64,000 nucleotides of DNA from Mycolicibacterium arabiense (GTDB lineage Bacteria > Actinomycetota > Actinomycetes > Mycobacteriales > Mycobacteriaceae). Under the pieces are notes generated by a model. The model had not been told where the DNA came from, did no database searches, and saw only the letters and a program-made list of their open reading frames with translations. A program made the translations under genes and the position numbers. The stretch is taken from the NCBI RefSeq assembly GCF_010731815.2, contig NZ_AP022593.1, forward strand, positions 930,001 to 994,000, read 5' to 3'. Shown one piece after another: positions 10,469 to 20,835 of the stretch (position 1 is its first letter; each line of letters opens with the position of its first letter).

Positions 10469-11737
10469 TCAGACGGCATCCTCCGCGAGGCCGTCGAACG
10501 ACGATCCAAAATGGCCGATCGGGGTGTGTCCATGCTTGCGGGCATTGGCCACCCCACGTCGAATCAGTGCAGCGGTCGCCACGAAGCCCGCCTGGTCCCC
10601 GACGACCATCGGAGTTAGCAGGCGGTTGTGCACGAAACCGAACGCCAGGCCGCTGCTCGGGTCCGCCCAGCCCAGCGATCCGCCGAGACCCACGTGTCCG
10701 AAGCCCGGCATGATGCCGCCCAGCGGCAGCCCGTGGTACCCGAGATGGAACGACATCGGCATGAGCAGGGTGCCGTCGGGGTGCAGGCTACGACGTCCGG
10801 TGAGGCTCGCCGTCAGCTCCTGGGACAGGAACCGCGTCCCTCCCACCGTGCCACCGTTCGCGATGGCGCCGTACATCCGGGCGAGACCGCGTGCCGTGGC
10901 CACGCCGTTGGCGGCAGGCAGCTCGGCGTCGAGCAGCGGGATGTCGCGCTGGACGGTCGCCTTCATGCCCGGGAAGTAGAGCGACCCGAAACCACCGGCG
11001 ATCGGGAGCGCCGCGATGCGCGGTGCGACCAGGTTGAAGATGGGGTTCTGCAACCGGCTCTGCGGTCCGATGATGCGGGCAGGCTGGGTGGGCGCGCTCA
11101 GCGGTGGGCGTCCGAGGTGGATGCCGTCGGTGTCGAGCGGTTCGGCGAGTTCGGTGCGGAACAGGTCGCGCATGCCGCGTCCGGTGACGGCTCGGGCGAG
11201 ACCCGACACCAGCCAGCCGAAAGTGATCGCGTGATAGGCCGGTCGACCCCGCAGCACGCCCATCGGAGCCGCTGCCATGCGCTCCTCCATGAGCACGTGG
11301 TCCATCATGTCCACCGACGTGGCGCGGTTGAGGTGGGACAGGCCGGCACGGTGCCGCAGCATCTCCCGCACCGTGACGCGTGACTTGCCGTTCGCGCCGA
11401 ACGCGGACCAGTACTCGGCGACCGGGGCGTCGTAGTCGATCAGACCGCGGTCGGCCAACCGGTGGATCACCGTCGCGGCCGCACCCTTGGTCGCCGAGAA
11501 CACCATGGCACCGGTGTCGGCAACCCAGTGTCGCCTGCCGCGCCGATCGGCCCAGCCCGTCCACACGTCGACGACGGGTTCGCCGTCGAGGTAGATGGCC
11601 AGCGCGCCGCCGCCGAGACGGGGATGCGGGAACAGCGTCGCGAACGCGCGCACGGCACAGGCGAAGTTGGGGTCCGCCGCGCCCTGAACGCCGTGCGGAA
11701 GCGCCTCGCTGCGCTCCCGAAGTGTTGCTGGGGTCAC
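10469..11737 (-). CDS. lipL: beta-lactamase-fold esterase/carboxylesterase LipL
   Basis: A 422-residue serine hydrolase of the class C beta-lactamase/esterase EstB family. The nucleophile motif SxxK is FSATKGA (Ser81, Lys84). It matches M. tuberculosis Rv1497 (LipL) in family and in position beside meaB. Members hydrolyse short or medium acyl esters; the natural substrate is unknown. No signal peptide is evident. The reading frame stays open far upstream into meaB, so the start had to be chosen: GTG at 11737 lies just after a TAATCT hexamer (11746-11751) with 8 nt between, fitting a leaderless transcript, and yields the expected family N-terminus. It is transcribed in the same direction as meaB, 110 bp downstream of it. 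Confidence 0.9.
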   Translation of the reverse strand: MTPATLRERSEALPHGVQGAADPNFACAVRAFATLFPHPRLGGGALAIYLDGEPVVDVWTGWADRRGRRHWVADTGAMVFSATKGAAATVIHRLADRGLIDYDAPVAEYWSAFGANGKSRVTVREMLRHRAGLSHLNRATSVDMMDHVLMEERMAAAPMGVLRGRPAYHAITFGWLVSGLARAVTGRGMRDLFRTELAEPLDTDGIHLGRPPLSAPTQPARIIGPQSRLQNPIFNLVAPRIAALPIAGGFGSLYFPGMKATVQRDIPLLDAELPAANGVATARGLARMYGAIANGGTVGGTRFLSQELTASLTGRRSLHPDGTLLMPMSFHLGYHGLPLGGIMPGFGHVGLGGSLGWADPSSGLAFGFVHNRLLTPMVVGDQAGFVATAALIRRGVANARKHGHTPIGHFGSSFDGLAEDAV

Positions 11738-11847
11738 AGTCGAGAAGATTACAGACAGGTGTCCAGTTAGGGACCACCCGTTATCGATCCGATGAGGATT
11801 CGACGGTGACACCGTTGCCTGACCGCGCCGGGCCGCCGAATCCGGGG

Positions 11848-12825
11848 CTAGTCGGCGGACGCGTCGAGGATCGCCTGCGCGGCGAGCGCGGGCGTGAGTT
11901 CTCCCTCGCGCACCTGCCGCTCGACGTCCGCCCGGATGGCCTTGACCCCCGGATGGGACAGCACGCGGTCGAGCACGGTGTCGCGCACCATCGACCACGT
12001 CCACTCGACCTGCTGGGTGCGGCGCCTCGACTCGAACTCACCGGCATCGGTCAGTACCCGCCGGTGCTCGAGGACGGTCTCCCACAACTTCGCCAGACCA
12101 TCGCCGGTCAGCGCACTCATCGTCAACACCGGTGGCCGCCAGAGGGTTTCGCGTGGGTAGATCAGGCGGATTGCGCCGGCGAGTTCCCTGGCGGCCGCCT
12201 TGGCCTCGACCTCGTGCGGGCCGTCGGCCTTGTTGACCACCACCACGTCGGCGAGTTCGAGCACGCCCTTCTTGATGCCTTGGAGCTGATCACCGGTGCG
12301 CGCCAGGGTCAGGAACACGAACGAGTCGACCATGTTGGACACGGTCACCTCGGACTGACCGACGCCCACGGTCTCGACGAGGATCACGTCGTAGCCGGCC
12401 GCTTCGAGCAGCACGATCGTCTCGCGGGTGGCCCTGGCCACCCCGCCGAGCGTCCCCGACGTCGGGGACGGCCGGATGTAGGCGTCGGGATGCACTGCCA
12501 GGCGCGCCATTCGGGTCTTGTCACCCAGTATCGAACCGCCGGTTCGCGTCGACGACGGATCCACCGCGACCACCGCCACGCGGTGCCCCCGTTCGATGAG
12601 GTGCATGCCCAGCGCCTCGATCGTCGTCGACTTCCCGACTCCCGGTACGCCGGTGATCCCCACGTGGTGGCCGCTGCCCGCCTCGGGCATCAACTCCAGC
12701 AGCAGTGCCTGCGCCCGATCCCTGTGATCGGACCGGGTCGACTCGACCAGGGTGATGGCACGCGCCAATGCGGAACGGTCGCCGCCGCGCACGGCCTTGG
12801 CGAGGTCCTCCACGCCGTCGGTCAT
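11848..12825 (-). CDS. meaB: methylmalonyl-CoA mutase-associated GTPase MeaB
   Basis: A 325-residue G3E-family P-loop GTPase. The Walker A is GVPGVGKS (59-66), followed by the VVAVDPSS and VGVGQSE switch regions and the NKADGP base-recognition motif. MeaB/ArgK chaperones protect adenosylcobalamin-dependent methylmalonyl-CoA mutase and gate cofactor loading. The ATG follows the mutB stop codon directly with no gap, so the two are translated as a unit. Orthologous to Rv1496. Confidence in function is high because of the operon with both mutase subunits. Confidence 0.96.
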   Translation of the reverse strand: MTDGVEDLAKAVRGGDRSALARAITLVESTRSDHRDRAQALLLELMPEAGSGHHVGITGVPGVGKSTTIEALGMHLIERGHRVAVVAVDPSSTRTGGSILGDKTRMARLAVHPDAYIRPSPTSGTLGGVARATRETIVLLEAAGYDVILVETVGVGQSEVTVSNMVDSFVFLTLARTGDQLQGIKKGVLELADVVVVNKADGPHEVEAKAAARELAGAIRLIYPRETLWRPPVLTMSALTGDGLAKLWETVLEHRRVLTDAGEFESRRRTQQVEWTWSMVRDTVLDRVLSHPGVKAIRADVERQVREGELTPALAAQAILDASAD

Positions 12826-15096
12826 CTAGCCGAGGTCGTAACCGAGCCGCTCGGCCAGCTTCTGCAGCAGACCGATGGCTGCATCGGCGATCACGGTGCC
12901 CGGCGGGAAGATCGCGGCCGCGCCCGCGGCGTACAGCTCGTCGAAGTCGCCGGGCGGGATGACGCCGCCCACCACGACCATGATGTCGGGCCTGTCGACC
13001 GCTGCGAGGGCGTCGCGCAGGGCGGGCACCAGCGTCAGATGCCCCGCCGCCAACGAGGAGACGCCGACGACGTGCACGTCGTTGTCCGCGGCCTGCCGCG
13101 CCACTTCGTCGGGCGTGGAGAACAGCGAGCCCACGTCGACGTCGAAGCCGATGTCGGCGAACGCCGTCGCGATGACCTTCTGCCCGCGGTCGTGCCCGTC
13201 TTGGCCCATCTTGGCCACCAGGATGCGCGGCCGCCGACCGTCCGCCTCGGCGAACTTCTCGACCAGTTCCGTTGCAGCGCTGACGTTGCTCGCCTTACCC
13301 ACCTCGTCCCGGTAGACCCCTGCGATCGTGCGGATCTCGGCCTGATGCCGCCCGTAGACCTTCTCCAGCGCGTCGGAGATCTCCCCCACCGTCGCCTTGG
13401 CGCGCGCCGCGTCGATCGCGAGCGCCAGCAGGTTGTTCCCCAGGCCGTCCGCCCCGGATGGACCGGAAGCCGCTGCGGCTCTTGTCAATTCGGCCAGCGC
13501 GGCCTGGGTGGCGGCCTCGTCGCGATCGGCGCGCAACTGCTGCAGCTTCGCGATCTGCTCGGCACGCACGCGGCTGTTCTCGACCTTGAGGACCTCGACC
13601 TCCTGGTCCTCGTCGACCTGGTACTTGTTGATGCCGATCACCGTCTGCGCACCCGAGTCGATCCGCGCCTGGGTGCGGGCGGCGGCCTCCTCGATGCGCA
13701 GCTTCGGGATGCCCTCGCCGATCGCCTGCGCCATCCCGCCGTGCTCGGCGACCTCGCGGATGTGGGCGCGCGCCTTCTCGGCCAGCTGATGGGTCAGGAA
13801 TTCGACGTAGTAGGAGCCACCCCACGGGTCGATCGGTCGCGTGGTGCCCGACTCCTGCTGCAGCACCAACTGGGTGTTGCGGGCGATGCGCGCCGAGAAG
13901 TCCGTGGGCAGTGCCAGGGCCTCGTCGAGTGCGTTGGTGTGCAGCGACTGGGTGTGGCCCTGCGTCGCGGCCATCGCCTCGATGCACGTGCGCGCCACGT
14001 TGTTGAACGGATCCTGCGCGGTGAGCGACCACCCCGAGGTCTGCGAGTGGGTGCGCAGCGACAGCGACTTCTCGTTCTTCGGTTCGAACTGCGCGACGAG
14101 TTCGCTCCACAGCAGACGGCCCGCACGCAGCTTGGCCACCTCCATGAAGAAGTTCATCCCGATGCCCCAGAAGAAGGACAGCCGCGGCGCGAAGGAGTCG
14201 ATGTCGAGGCCGGCATCCAGACCGGCCTTGAGGTACTCGACACCGTCGGCCAGCGTGTAGCCGAGTTCGAGATCGGCTGTCGCCCCGGCTTCCTGGATGT
14301 GGTAGCCCGAGATCGAGATCGAATTGAACTTCGGCATCTTCACGCTGGTGTAGCCGAAGATGTCGGAGATCACCCGCATCGACGGCTTGGGCGGGTAGAT
14401 GTAGGTGTTGCGGACCATGAACTCCTTGAGGATATCGTTCTGGATGGTCCCCGCCAGCTTCTCCGGCGGCACGCCCTGCTCCTCCGCGGCCACGACGTAC
14501 AACGCCAGGATCGGCAGCACGGCGCCGTTCATGGTCATCGACACCGACACCGTCGACAGGTCTATCCCGTCGAACAGCTGCCGCATGTCGAGGATCGAGT
14601 CGATCGCCACGCCCGCCATCCCCACGTCACCGGCGACGCGCGGGTGGTCCGAGTCGTAGCCGCGGTGGGTGGCCAGGTCGAAGGCCACCGACAGGCCCTT
14701 CTGCCCGGCGGCGAGGTTGCGCCGGTAGAACGCATTGGACTCGGCGGCCGTGGAGAACCCCGCGTACTGGCGGATGGTCCATGGCTGGTTGACGTACATC
14801 GTCGGGTACGGCCCGCGGACGAACGGCGCTGCACCGGGGAAGCTGTCCAGCGGATACCCCGCGTCCACGATCGCGTCGCGGTCGGCGGCGATGAACACCG
14901 GCTTCACGTCGATGCCCTCGGGCGTGGCCCAATCGAGCTGCTCGGGGGTGTAGCCGTGTGCTTCGGCGGCTTCGGCGACCTGCGCGTCCACCGCGGCGGG
15001 AGTGGCGGGTTCGCCCGTCTTGTCGCCGCGCAGCGGCACGTCGGCGAAGCTGGCGATGGCCGTGGTGTCGGACGCGGCTACATCTGATACGGCCAT
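12826..15096 (-). CDS. mutB: methylmalonyl-CoA mutase large (alpha) subunit
   Basis: A 756-residue catalytic subunit that isomerises (R)-methylmalonyl-CoA to succinyl-CoA using adenosylcobalamin. The N-terminal TIM-barrel substrate domain includes [16 protein letters not shown] and [12 protein letters not shown]. The C-terminal B12-binding domain has the base-off motif DxHxxG as GQDGHDRG (His635), then GVSSLAAGH and [10 protein letters not shown]. It begins one base after the mutA stop and abuts meaB. In mycobacteria this enzyme links propionyl-CoA metabolism with methyl-branched lipid synthesis, which fits the MAS-type PKS a few kb away. Orthologue of Rv1493. Confidence 0.97.
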   Translation of the reverse strand: MAVSDVAASDTTAIASFADVPLRGDKTGEPATPAAVDAQVAEAAEAHGYTPEQLDWATPEGIDVKPVFIAADRDAIVDAGYPLDSFPGAAPFVRGPYPTMYVNQPWTIRQYAGFSTAAESNAFYRRNLAAGQKGLSVAFDLATHRGYDSDHPRVAGDVGMAGVAIDSILDMRQLFDGIDLSTVSVSMTMNGAVLPILALYVVAAEEQGVPPEKLAGTIQNDILKEFMVRNTYIYPPKPSMRVISDIFGYTSVKMPKFNSISISGYHIQEAGATADLELGYTLADGVEYLKAGLDAGLDIDSFAPRLSFFWGIGMNFFMEVAKLRAGRLLWSELVAQFEPKNEKSLSLRTHSQTSGWSLTAQDPFNNVARTCIEAMAATQGHTQSLHTNALDEALALPTDFSARIARNTQLVLQQESGTTRPIDPWGGSYYVEFLTHQLAEKARAHIREVAEHGGMAQAIGEGIPKLRIEEAAARTQARIDSGAQTVIGINKYQVDEDQEVEVLKVENSRVRAEQIAKLQQLRADRDEAATQAALAELTRAAAASGPSGADGLGNNLLALAIDAARAKATVGEISDALEKVYGRHQAEIRTIAGVYRDEVGKASNVSAATELVEKFAEADGRRPRILVAKMGQDGHDRGQKVIATAFADIGFDVDVGSLFSTPDEVARQAADNDVHVVGVSSLAAGHLTLVPALRDALAAVDRPDIMVVVGGVIPPGDFDELYAAGAAAIFPPGTVIADAAIGLLQKLAERLGYDLG

Positions 15097-15097
15097 G

Positions 15098-16969
15098 TCA
15101 GGCCCCCAATCTGGTGAGCAGGGTCGACAGCGCGGCGATCGCGTCGATCTTGGCGGTGAGGTACTCGTCGGGCTTGGCTGGATGATCCGCGACCGCCTTC
15201 TCCGGGCCGGCCAGGTAGACGTGCGACACCCCGGCCGCGCGTGCGGCTTCGGTCACCTCGGCGGCCTCGTTGCCGTAGCGGGAGTCGGTGCCGCAGATGA
15301 CGACGACGCTAGGGTCGCCGGCTTCGGTTACCGCGGCGGCGACGCCGGGGGCGCTCACCGTGCCGGGGTTGACGGTCAGGACGCCCCCCGATGCCAGCAG
15401 GTTCGCGGCGAACGTGGTCCGGATGTTGTGCTCGGCGAGCGGGCCCAGCGGCAGCAGCAGCGCCGTGGGGCGGGACCCGTGGGCGGCGAGGAAGGCGTCC
15501 GAGCGGTCGCGCAGCGCTTCGAAGTCGGCACCCCAGCGCACCACCGCCGGCTCCGAGTCCGCGAGCACGTTCGCAGGCAGCGGAGCCTCGGCGAGATTCG
15601 GGTACTCGTTGACGCCGGTCACGGAGGTCCGCCGGTGCGCGACGTCGGCACGACGGCGATCGCGGACCTCGGCGATCTGGGCGCTCACGTAGTCGGCCGA
15701 GCGGTCGAACCCGCCGCGGGCCTCGACGTCGGTGAAGTGGGTCCACGCCTGGTCGGCCAGTGCCTGGGTCAGGTCTTCGACGAACCACGATCCGCCTGCG
15801 GGGTCGAGGACGCGTCCGACATGCGACTCCTCGAGCAGCAGCAGCTGAGTGTTGCGTGCCATGCGCCGCGCGAACGTCGTTGCGACACCGGGCAATCCGC
15901 CAGGGATCGCGCTGTCGAAGGTGTAGACCCCGACGGTGTCCGCTCCCCCGACGCCAGCGGCGAAGGCGGCAAGCGTGGTGCGCAGCATGTTCACCCAGGG
16001 ATCGCGCTGCGACATCATCGACATGGAGGTGACGGCGTGGATGGTCGCCGCACCGGCGTCGGGCGTCCCGACCACCTCCGCGACGCGCGCCCACAGTTGG
16101 CGTGCCGCACGCAGTTTCGCGATCGTCATGAACTGGTCGTCGTCGGCCGCGAAGCGGAAGCTGATCTGGCGCAACGCATCGGGCGTCGGTACGCCACCGT
16201 CGGTCAACGCTCGCAGATAGGTGACGCCGACCGCGATCGCCGCACCCAGCTCCCAGGACGCGCTCGCCCCGAGACCGTGGAACGTCGGCCCGTCCACCGT
16301 GATGGCACGGACCCCGCCGTCGTAGCCGATCGCCGTGGTCGCGGTGGACACGACGTCGTCGACCGACGGTGCCGCGCGACCCGTCAGCGCTGCGGTCAGC
16401 GGGTCTGCGCCCAGATCGATCGACAGCCGTGCGCGCCGATCGTCGTCGAGATCGGTCACCAGCGCCAGCACCGCGTCCGCCGCGGCGGTGTAGTCCGCGC
16501 CCGCCTCGAGTATCACCGGGACCAGTTCGAGGAAGACGCCTTCGAGGAGGCGGTCGAGGTCCGCCGCGGGGATTCCCGTCGCCCCGACGCGAAGGGCGAG
16601 CGCGCTCGCCCCCTCGGTCAGTGCACTGAGCACCGCTCCGTTGCCTTCGGTCACCGACACCTGTCCCGGCAGCGGGAACGTCTCGACGACCTTCCACCCG
16701 GACTTCACGTCCCGGCGGGCATCGCCACCGCGGACGAACGGCCACCGGCCCGGCAGCGGGGGCTCGGGCTGGGAGTCGAGGATCGTGTACAGCGGGCGGA
16801 TGGGGAAGCCCTCATACGTCTGCGAGTCCAGAAGGTGTTCCGGTTCGGCGCCGAGATCGCTGGGATCCTTCCGGCTGCTCTTCGCGAGGACGCCGGCGAC
16901 CGCCGCACGCCACTGGTCGCGGTCCGACTCAGCAATGCTGAGCTTCGAACTGGACACCTGTTCGGACAC
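15098..16969 (-). CDS. mutA: methylmalonyl-CoA mutase small (beta) subunit
   Basis: A 623-residue subunit resembling MutB throughout but lacking the cobalamin ligand: where MutB has DGHDRG this protein reads [14 protein letters not shown]. This is the normal state of the non-catalytic small subunit of the heterodimeric actinobacterial enzyme. It is first in the mutA-mutB-meaB operon; only one base separates its stop from the mutB ATG. Orthologue of Rv1492. The divergent gene at 17135 leaves about 165 bp for promoters of both. Confidence 0.96.
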   Translation of the reverse strand: MSEQVSSSKLSIAESDRDQWRAAVAGVLAKSSRKDPSDLGAEPEHLLDSQTYEGFPIRPLYTILDSQPEPPLPGRWPFVRGGDARRDVKSGWKVVETFPLPGQVSVTEGNGAVLSALTEGASALALRVGATGIPAADLDRLLEGVFLELVPVILEAGADYTAAADAVLALVTDLDDDRRARLSIDLGADPLTAALTGRAAPSVDDVVSTATTAIGYDGGVRAITVDGPTFHGLGASASWELGAAIAVGVTYLRALTDGGVPTPDALRQISFRFAADDDQFMTIAKLRAARQLWARVAEVVGTPDAGAATIHAVTSMSMMSQRDPWVNMLRTTLAAFAAGVGGADTVGVYTFDSAIPGGLPGVATTFARRMARNTQLLLLEESHVGRVLDPAGGSWFVEDLTQALADQAWTHFTDVEARGGFDRSADYVSAQIAEVRDRRRADVAHRRTSVTGVNEYPNLAEAPLPANVLADSEPAVVRWGADFEALRDRSDAFLAAHGSRPTALLLPLGPLAEHNIRTTFAANLLASGGVLTVNPGTVSAPGVAAAVTEAGDPSVVVICGTDSRYGNEAAEVTEAARAAGVSHVYLAGPEKAVADHPAKPDEYLTAKIDAIAALSTLLTRLGA

Positions 16970-17134
16970 CGATGACTCCCCTGCTATCGACCCTGATGCA
17001 GCGTGTGACTTGACAACCGTCCATCAGGCTAAATGATCGGCGTCACGGCGCGAACCAGCAGGCCGACGCTACTGGCGGGTAGCTCGGCCGCGTCGCCCGA
17101 GGCGGCGGCGCACGGCCCCGTACCCTTGGAAGAC

Positions 17135-17884
17135 GTGAAGTCCGTCGTGAGCACGTTGCGCGCGGTCCGGGGCGCAATTGCATCGACCGCGACCCAGGTG
17201 CCGCGCCGCAAGCTCGTGGCCATCGCGACGGCGATTGTGATTCTCGTCGCAATCGCGCTGCTGGTGCCTCTTCCGTCTGCCGTGCAGCTGCGCGACTGGG
17301 CCACCTCGGTCGGGCCGTGGTTCCCACTGGCGTTCTTCGCAGCGCACGTGGTGGTGACGGTGTTGCCCTTCCCCCGGACTGCGTTCACCCTGTCGGCCGG
17401 GCTGCTGTTCGGCCCGCTGCTCGGGGTGACCATCGCGGTGGCGGCCAGCACGATCAGCGCCGTCGCGGCACTGTTCCTGGTTCGCGCGGCCGGCCTGCAA
17501 CTCGGTCGGCTGGTGTCACACCCCAGGGTCGGCATGGTCGACAAGCGGCTACGGGCCCGCGGCTGGGCCACCGTGCTGTCGATGCGGCTGATCCCCGCCG
17601 TGCCGTTCTCGGTGCTGAACTACGCCGCAGGTGCGTCGGCGGTGCGCCCGCTCCCCTTCACCCTCGCGTCGTTCGTCGGTCTGCTGCCCGGCACGGCCGC
17701 GATCGTGATCCTGGGCGACGCACTGACGGGGAACGTCAGCCCGCTGCTGTTCCTGGTCTCGTCGTGCACGGCCGCGCTGGGAGTCGCGGGACTGTTCTAC
17801 GAGATCCGGACGCACCGCAGGTCGGAGACCGCAGCCGAGGCGGAGTCGCCGACCCCCGACGCCGAACCCGTCGTCACGACCTGA
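17135..17884 (+). CDS. TVP38/TMEM64 (VTT/DedA-like) family membrane protein
   Basis: A 249-residue integral membrane protein with about five to six hydrophobic segments. It carries the VTT/SNARE-associated signature: LPFPRTAFTLSAGLLFGPLLG, then RLIPAVPFSVLNYAAGAS and the LPGTAAIVILGDAL segment. DedA/VTT proteins are implicated in lipid scrambling and envelope maintenance; the specific role here is unknown. It corresponds to Rv1491c in family and position. An open frame reaches back to ATG 17033, but GTG 17135 is preferred: a TACCCT hexamer at 17121-17126 ends 8 nt before it, and the resulting length fits the family. The C-terminal tail is acidic and proline-rich. Confidence 0.88.
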   Translation: MKSVVSTLRAVRGAIASTATQVPRRKLVAIATAIVILVAIALLVPLPSAVQLRDWATSVGPWFPLAFFAAHVVVTVLPFPRTAFTLSAGLLFGPLLGVTIAVAASTISAVAALFLVRAAGLQLGRLVSHPRVGMVDKRLRARGWATVLSMRLIPAVPFSVLNYAAGASAVRPLPFTLASFVGLLPGTAAIVILGDALTGNVSPLLFLVSSCTAALGVAGLFYEIRTHRRSETAAEAESPTPDAEPVVTT

Positions 17885-17896
17885 CCGACGCTCCCC

Positions 17897-18253
17897 TCAC
17901 GTCCGCGGCGGGCCCTTCGCCGTCATCGTCGCGTACAGGCCGAGGAACCCCGACGCCGCAACGATTCCCGGGCTCCAGTCCCTGGCCTTCACGTGGGCCC
18001 CGACGGCCAGCACGAAGTACACGGTCAGCATGAACGTCGTCAGACGCGCCAATCCCGGAAAGCGGTAGACCGACAGCAGCCCGATCGCGGCGGCACTCTT
18101 CACGACCGGGATCAGTGGACGCAGTTCGGGCGCGAGGTTGACGTCGTCCAACGCCTTCTCGATGGGCGCGACGGGGATCGCGCACGCGACGGCGTCACCG
18201 GCCTGGATGGCGGCCAACACGGCGTAGGTGCGCTTTGCCGTCAGGACGCTCAT
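17897..18253 (-). CDS. DoxX-like small membrane protein
   Basis: A 118-residue protein with about four hydrophobic helices, resembling the DoxX-like family. Its ATG overlaps the stop of the SPFH gene by 4 nt (ATGA), so it is translationally coupled and third in the NfeD-SPFH-DoxX unit. It ends 12 bp from the convergent VTT gene. DoxX-type proteins have been linked to redox or membrane complexes, but the function here is not established; it may work with the SPFH/NfeD pair. Confidence 0.8.
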   Translation of the reverse strand: MSVLTAKRTYAVLAAIQAGDAVACAIPVAPIEKALDDVNLAPELRPLIPVVKSAAAIGLLSVYRFPGLARLTTFMLTVYFVLAVGAHVKARDWSPGIVAASGFLGLYATMTAKGPPRT

Positions 18254-19470
18254 GACTCGGGTGACCCGTGCCGCGGTGCCTGGGCCGGCTGACGGAAGTC
18301 CATGGCCGGGGGCTGGGCCTGCTGCGAGAGCGGTGCGTACTGAGACGGGGCGTCGATGGCGCTGGCGACGGGCTTGCGCGCCTCCGCCTCCGCTCTGGCC
18401 ACCGCCTCGGCGATCTCCGGGTCGGTCTTGGTGTTGAACCACTCGGCGACCTCGGCCGTATCGTCTTCGGGCTTGGGCAGGTTCTCCTCGACCGGCGACG
18501 GCTGATAGCGGAACACGCCGTCCTCGCCGGGCGCTCCGAGCATCTTGGTGAAGCCCTGCAGCGCGGAGCCGAAGTCGCTGGGCACCAGCCAGACCTTGTT
18601 CGCCTCGCCCTTGGCCATCAGCGGAAGCGTCTGCAGGTACTGATAGGCCAGCATCTCCGGTGTCGGGCGCCCGGCCTTGATGGCTGCGAACGTCTTCTCG
18701 ATCGCCTTGGCCTGGCCTTGCGCCTGGAGGTAGGACGCCGCGCGTTCGCCCTGTGCCCGCAGCATCCTGGACTGCCGGTCGGCCTCGGCCGCGAGGATCG
18801 CGGCCTGCTTGGCACCCTCGGCCGACAGGATCTGGGCCTGCTTCTGCCCCTCGGCCTGTTTGATCGACGCCTCGCGGTTGCCCTCCGCGGTGAGGATCAT
18901 CGCGCGCTTCTCGCGGTCGGCGCGCATCTGCTTCTCCATCGAGTCCTGGATCGAGGGAGGCGGGTCGATGCTGCGGAGTTCGACGCGGGCCACGCGCAGT
19001 CCCCACCGGCCCGTGGCCTCGTCGAGGACGCCGCGGAGCTGACCGTTGATCTGGTCGCGCGAGGTGAGGGTCTGCTCCAGCGTCATGCCGCCGACGACGT
19101 TGCGCAGTGTCGTGGTGGTCAGCTGTTCGACGCCGACGATGTAGTTGCTGATCTGGTACACCGCGGCCTGCGGGCTGGTCACCTGGAAGTAGACGACGGT
19201 GTCGATGTTGACGGTCAGGTTGTCCTCGGTGATGACCGGCTGCGGCGGGAAGCTCACCACCCGCTCGCGCAGATCGACCCTGGCGCGGATCTTGTCGACG
19301 AACGGCAACAGCAGGGTCAGCTGCCCCGACACCGTCTTGCTGTACCGACCGAGTCGTTCGATCACCGCGGCCTCGGCCTGCGGGATCACCTTGACCGACT
19401 TGGCCACGACGACGATGGCGAACAGTACGAGTACGGCAACCAGGACGAGTCCGGCGACAGCACCTTCCAT
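18250..19470 (-). CDS. SPFH/prohibitin-family (stomatin-like) membrane scaffold protein
   Basis: A 406-residue protein with one N-terminal transmembrane helix (about 5-24), then the SPFH domain (about 30-190: VIPQAEAAVIERLGRYSKTV, VVSFPPQPVITEDNLTVNID). A long alanine/glutamate/glutamine-rich coiled coil (about 190-270) and a disordered C-terminus follow. Such proteins oligomerise at membrane microdomains. The gene lies 16 bp downstream of an NfeD-type gene, the standard bacterial pairing. Orthologue of Rv1488 by family and position. Confidence 0.92.
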   Translation of the reverse strand: MEGAVAGLVLVAVLVLFAIVVVAKSVKVIPQAEAAVIERLGRYSKTVSGQLTLLLPFVDKIRARVDLRERVVSFPPQPVITEDNLTVNIDTVVYFQVTSPQAAVYQISNYIVGVEQLTTTTLRNVVGGMTLEQTLTSRDQINGQLRGVLDEATGRWGLRVARVELRSIDPPPSIQDSMEKQMRADREKRAMILTAEGNREASIKQAEGQKQAQILSAEGAKQAAILAAEADRQSRMLRAQGERAASYLQAQGQAKAIEKTFAAIKAGRPTPEMLAYQYLQTLPLMAKGEANKVWLVPSDFGSALQGFTKMLGAPGEDGVFRYQPSPVEENLPKPEDDTAEVAEWFNTKTDPEIAEAVARAEAEARKPVASAIDAPSQYAPLSQQAQPPAMDFRQPAQAPRHGSPES

Positions 19471-19486
19471 TGCGGTTTCCCCTTAC

Positions 19487-19918
19487 TCAGACGGACTTGA
19501 AGACGACTGCGGTGGCGCCGTCGATGCGCACGACGGTGACGTGGTCCCCGGGTTCGTAGACGTCGTCGTCGCTGAGTGGACGCGCCGTCCAGACCTCGCC
19601 GTCGAGCTTGACCTGTCCCTCGTGGCGGGCCACCCGGTCGAGCACCAGTGCGCTCTTGCCCTCGAGCGCCTTGGCGAAGTCCGGCAGTCCCGTGCCTGCC
19701 GCGAACCTGCGCCGCAGGGCCGGTCGCACCAGGACCAGCAGCAGGATCGACACGACCGCGAAGACGACGCCGTCGACCACGAAGTTGTCGAACAGCAGGC
19801 TCGATCCGACTGCGGCCAGGGCGCCGCCGCTGAGCATGAGCAGGAACAGATCGCCGGTGAGGGCCTCCGCCCCGGCCAACCCCACTGCGGCGATCAGCCA
19901 GAGCAACCAGACGGGCAT
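19487..19918 (-). CDS. NfeD-like membrane protein
   Basis: A 143-residue short-form NfeD protein. Two or three hydrophobic segments (about 3-70) precede a C-terminal OB-fold (about 85-143) with the family sequence [27 protein letters not shown]. NfeD proteins partner SPFH/stomatin proteins, here encoded 16 bp downstream. Corresponds to Rv1487. It is the first gene of the SPFH operon; its start is 59 bp from the divergent gene at 19978. Confidence 0.92.
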   Translation of the reverse strand: MPVWLLWLIAAVGLAGAEALTGDLFLLMLSGGALAAVGSSLLFDNFVVDGVVFAVVSILLLVLVRPALRRRFAAGTGLPDFAKALEGKSALVLDRVARHEGQVKLDGEVWTARPLSDDDVYEPGDHVTVVRIDGATAVVFKSV

Positions 19919-19977
19919 GTCGCCAGCGTATCGCGTCGGCGGCCGGTGCGGCCGTCAACTATTACACTGCGGTCATC

Positions 19978-20835
19978 ATGTGGTGTCCCAGTGTTTCCCT
20001 CTCCGTGTGGGCCAATGCCTGGCTCGCAGGCGTCGCGGCGCCAGATGACGTTCTTGATGCGCTATCCCTTTGGGCGCCAAGGCATTCGGTGACCGCGTAC
20101 GACTCGGTTGCCGCCGGCCGGACCGGTCTGCCCTGGCCGGACCTGACCGACGCGGGTGCGGTGTCGATGCTGCAGACGCTGCGCACCGCGGCGGGCCCGA
20201 CGACGGTTGAACCGGCGTTCCACGTCGTCCTGCCCGTGCCGGGCGACGTCCGTGGGCTGGCACCGGGCACGCAGTTCCAGACCGACGCCATCACCGCGGG
20301 CGAGGCCATCGTCGTGACGTCCGCGCGCGGTGACGCGGTCGGGCTGGTACCGGACTTCGTCTACGACGACGACGCGGACTACGACGTGGAGGCCGAGTAC
20401 GGCGACCCGTTGGCGCTGTCCTGGACCGTCTACTCGCTGCCGACCGCGCCGATCGCCGACTACCACGACCTCGGCCAGGCCGAACTCGACCTGCGGTCGG
20501 CGGTGCGTTCCGCCGCCGATGCCCTCGGCACGCTGCGGGCCGGGACCGTCGGCGCGGACGTGGCCGATCCACGCGGCCTCGTCGAGCAGATCCTCGAGTC
20601 CGGGAGCGCTCACATGGCACCCGAGCACGCCCCCGCCCGGGCGCTGCGGGTGCTCGAGAACGCTGCGCGTGTCGACGCGATCATCACGGTGAGTTCCGGT
20701 CTGATGCCGATCGGCCTGCAGACCACCCACGACATGCAGATCGCCAACGACGCGCTGCGGCCCCTGACCGGGGTGGTGCGCTCGGCGCGCCTGGCAGCGG
20801 TGGGCGCGATCCTGCAGTCGGCCTGGCGCGACTAG
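19978..20835 (+). CDS. conserved mycobacterial protein of unknown function (Rv1486c-like)
   Basis: A 285-residue soluble protein with no motif I can tie to a biochemical activity. It begins [18 protein letters not shown] and has an acidic loop [17 protein letters not shown]. It matches the M. tuberculosis Rv1486c family in length and location, beside hemH. The 3' end overlaps the convergent hemH stop by four bases (CTAG). A TACACT hexamer at 19963-19968 lies 9 nt before the ATG, consistent with a very short or absent leader. Confidence 0.85.
   Translation: MWCPSVSLSVWANAWLAGVAAPDDVLDALSLWAPRHSVTAYDSVAAGRTGLPWPDLTDAGAVSMLQTLRTAAGPTTVEPAFHVVLPVPGDVRGLAPGTQFQTDAITAGEAIVVTSARGDAVGLVPDFVYDDDADYDVEAEYGDPLALSWTVYSLPTAPIADYHDLGQAELDLRSAVRSAADALGTLRAGTVGADVADPRGLVEQILESGSAHMAPEHAPARALRVLENAARVDAIITVSSGLMPIGLQTTHDMQIANDALRPLTGVVRSARLAAVGAILQSAWRD

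Noticed and set aside
15098..16969. mutA as a decayed mutase because it lacks the cobalamin His
   Set aside because: Loss of DxHxxG is normal for the small subunit of this heterodimer.
19978..20835. Overlap with hemH as a sign of misassembly
   Set aside because: The four-base CTAG tail overlap gives both genes correct ends and is common in compact genomes.
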